This document shows positions 63,601-64,000 of a stretch of DNA of 64,000 nt, in pieces (the stretch's first letter is position 1; each line of letters starts with the position of its first letter). The notes beneath the pieces are model-generated. The model did not search any database. It was not told the origin of the DNA and saw only the letters and a list, made by a program, of their open reading frames with translations. The translations under genes and the position numbers were made by a program. The stretch is taken from contig OY969712.1 in the NCBI GenBank assembly GCA_963702105.1, positions 4,650,001 through 4,714,000 on the forward strand. Reading direction: 5' to 3'. The DNA is from ZC4RG20 sp963702105. GTDB lineage: Bacteria > Pseudomonadota > Gammaproteobacteria > Steroidobacterales > Rariloculaceae.

Positions 63601-64000
63601 CAATGTAGCCGGAGTATCGATCGAGGACGTTCTTGCAGGCAACCTGGAACGCCCCGATGATCTCGCGCATGTCTTCGGGGTCGAAGCGTACCGACAATGC
63701 CGTCGAGCCCACGAGGTCACAGAACATGACCGTTAGCTGACGGCGTTCAGCCCCGGCGAGGCCCGCTGCGACCTGCGTCGACTCGACCTCACGCTTACCG
63801 CCGAGCGTGTCTGCCGGCAGACGCTGTGGCAGGCCCGCCACGGCGTTCAGCAAACGCTTGCGATCCCCCAACGCAACGCCGAGCTCCTTGAGATCGTCGC
63901 TCGTGAGCTCCCGAAGGAGCGCCAAGTCGATGTGGTGCTCGGAGAAAGCGCCCGAGTACTGCCCCAGGCCCAGCGCTTCGAGCCACGATTTGATTTCGGC
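60632..64000 (-). CDS. SAM-adenylate cyclase-AAA ATPase-TPR protein, N-terminus cut by window edge
   Basis: At least 1122 residues, running off the right end. Order: SAM domain (IKSWLEALGLGQYSGAFSEHH, about 63790-64000), class III cyclase domain (RRQLTVMFCDLVGSTALSVRF with the metal Asp, RFMGDGLLAYFGYP with the second metal Asp, GETPNLAARLQ with the transition-state Asn/Arg), then ATPase with Walker A LLTGEAGIGKSRL, and about ten TPR-like helices to the C-terminus. All key cyclase residues are visible, so it probably makes cAMP. The family resembles soluble adenylyl cyclase/LuxR-type STAND proteins. Convergent with the enoyl-reductase-like gene. Signal unknown. Confidence 0.9.
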   Translation of the reverse strand, partial: AEIKSWLEALGLGQYSGAFSEHHIDLALLRELTSDDLKELGVALGDRKRLLNAVAGLPQRLPADTLGGKREVESTQVAAGLAGAERRQLTVMFCDLVGSTALSVRFDPEDMREIIGAFQVACKNVLDRYSGYIARFMGDGLLAYFGYPRAHEIDPERAVRAGLEIAEAVPRLQIVGGLALHVRIGIATGEVVVGELIGEGESRERAVIGETPNLAARLQAIARPDHVVISEATRRLVGDLFRYTDLGLHSASGFAAPVRAWHVGDELAVDSRFEATHRGGLTPLVGRGREVSLLLERWDLVRSGQGQAVLLTGEAGIGKSRLTLALRERLGPEPYTLMRYYCVPYRNNSVLFPVINQIERAARIDRKDAPEAKLDKLEALLARSAGDPVGTAPLFADLLSIPSSGRYLPLMLSPQRRKENTMAALEAQLVALSSKRPVLVVFEDLHWVDATTMELLEDTVRWIRSARVLLLMTARPDFESPWVGDDRVTTIGLTRFERSDGAELVSGVTAGKVLPSELMELIMDKADGVPLFIEELTRTVLNSGLLEERDGHYEPSAPSLDLPVPSTLQDSLMARLDGVAQAKEVAQIGAAIGRQFSYELLAAVSDMPPEAQQKALDRLTSVDLVRCQGAPPAAVYTFRHALLQDAAYSSLLRSDRRRLHARIAAELEQRFPETAVSEPELLAHHYTRADDKRRAITYWHKAGINAGGRAAHAEALRHFRAALRLLEGLGEGTERDELELGLRVSLGVSLASTQGYATPAVQDTYERADELSRRLGREAETFPVTRNICTFYIVRDELGHARELARRCVAIAERERNPSYLVEAYTALGYVECHRGLYEQGSELLARCLDVYQRNRSSIVPLTPQDPGVASGALRSIVLWFLGRGEAARRQLQGALDLAIELNHPFHLAYVHTYCAMLAELDGEAESARSHSLEAIRLAEENGFEVWNAVGAIHLGYAKALLGESGEAIEILESAIGLYEATGARSVMPYFLTGLAEAFRRAGRLERALTTVDRALAHAETFDHHMYDSLLHRLRAEVMAAMPAFPRETVRHEFRKAVELARAGGARQLELEAALALYRSGCADPKGPPLRATLAEICSSFDAGAQSRALLGAREIIGERRT

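Noticed and set aside
61499..63736. 745-residue plus-strand frame opposite the cyclase gene
   Set aside because: Antisense shadow; the minus strand has SAM, cyclase, ATPase and TPR motifs in order.

Overview
High-GC bacterial DNA with short intergenic gaps and many 4-bp GTGA/ATGA start-stop overlaps. The gene content fits a Gram-negative proteobacterium, probably an aerobic or microaerobic soil or freshwater gammaproteobacterium of the Steroidobacterales/Nevskiales type: a complete cbb3 oxidase locus with its assembly genes, two TonB-dependent receptors, an RND efflux system, Tat-anchored proteins, and a CpxR-like operator beside an OmpR-family regulator. The taxonomic placement is an inference. 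No rRNA, tRNA, CRISPR array, integrase or insertion sequence was seen.

Layout. 0-4.5 kb: start of an ADOP/MacB-type permease, an OmpR-type two-component pair, and a divergent pspA-like gene with a membrane partner; a GTAAA-N6-GTAAA site lies in the shared promoter region (envelope-stress module). 4.6-6.5 kb: secreted VWA protein and a carboxymuconolactone-decarboxylase-family protein. 6.7-15.6 kb: ccoNOQP, a small membrane protein, ccoG-ccoH-ccoI-ccoS and a SafE-like protein with a His/Met-rich tail. 15.7-19.6 kb: Rieske oxygenase, aromatic-type PLP decarboxylase and ATP-grasp protein, a possible small biosynthetic set. 19.7-23.6 kb: aquaporin-GH15-SDR operon. 23.9-25.1 kb: an orphan Tat-Rieske protein and a YSWYGP-repeat secreted protein. 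25.4-36.3 kb: LigB-type dioxygenase, LigJ-like amidohydrolase, three paralogous secreted proteins of an unknown family, two DUF6152-like proteins, a LysR regulator, cytochrome c, a Tat-signal ThDP enzyme and an MFS transporter. 36.7-43.4 kb: TonB receptor, PQQ-type sugar dehydrogenase, class V aminotransferase and GntP-type permease. 43.5-49.7 kb: CzcCBA-type metal efflux operon. 50.2-53.6 kb: PAP2 phosphatase and a second TonB receptor. 53.7-60.6 kb: an isoprenoid-looking cluster (geranylgeranyl-reductase-like flavoprotein, polyprenyl synthase, unknown protein, large phytoene-desaturase-like flavoprotein, trans-acting-enoyl-reductase-like protein). 60.6-64 kb: SAM-cyclase-ATPase-TPR protein running off the window.

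Four otherwise well-conserved genes (response regulator, pspA, sugar dehydrogenase, second TonB receptor) each carry a single +1 frameshift. In all four the lesion lies at the + strand heptamer GAACGTC, and deleting one base to give GACGTC restores a full-length protein of the expected family. This points to a motif-specific sequencing or assembly error, or a real indel hotspot, rather than four independent decays. The strongest candidates for uncharacterised biology are the Rieske/decarboxylase/ATP-grasp set, the Tat-exported ThDP enzyme with its cytochrome c and surrounding paralogous secreted proteins, and the isoprenoid cluster.
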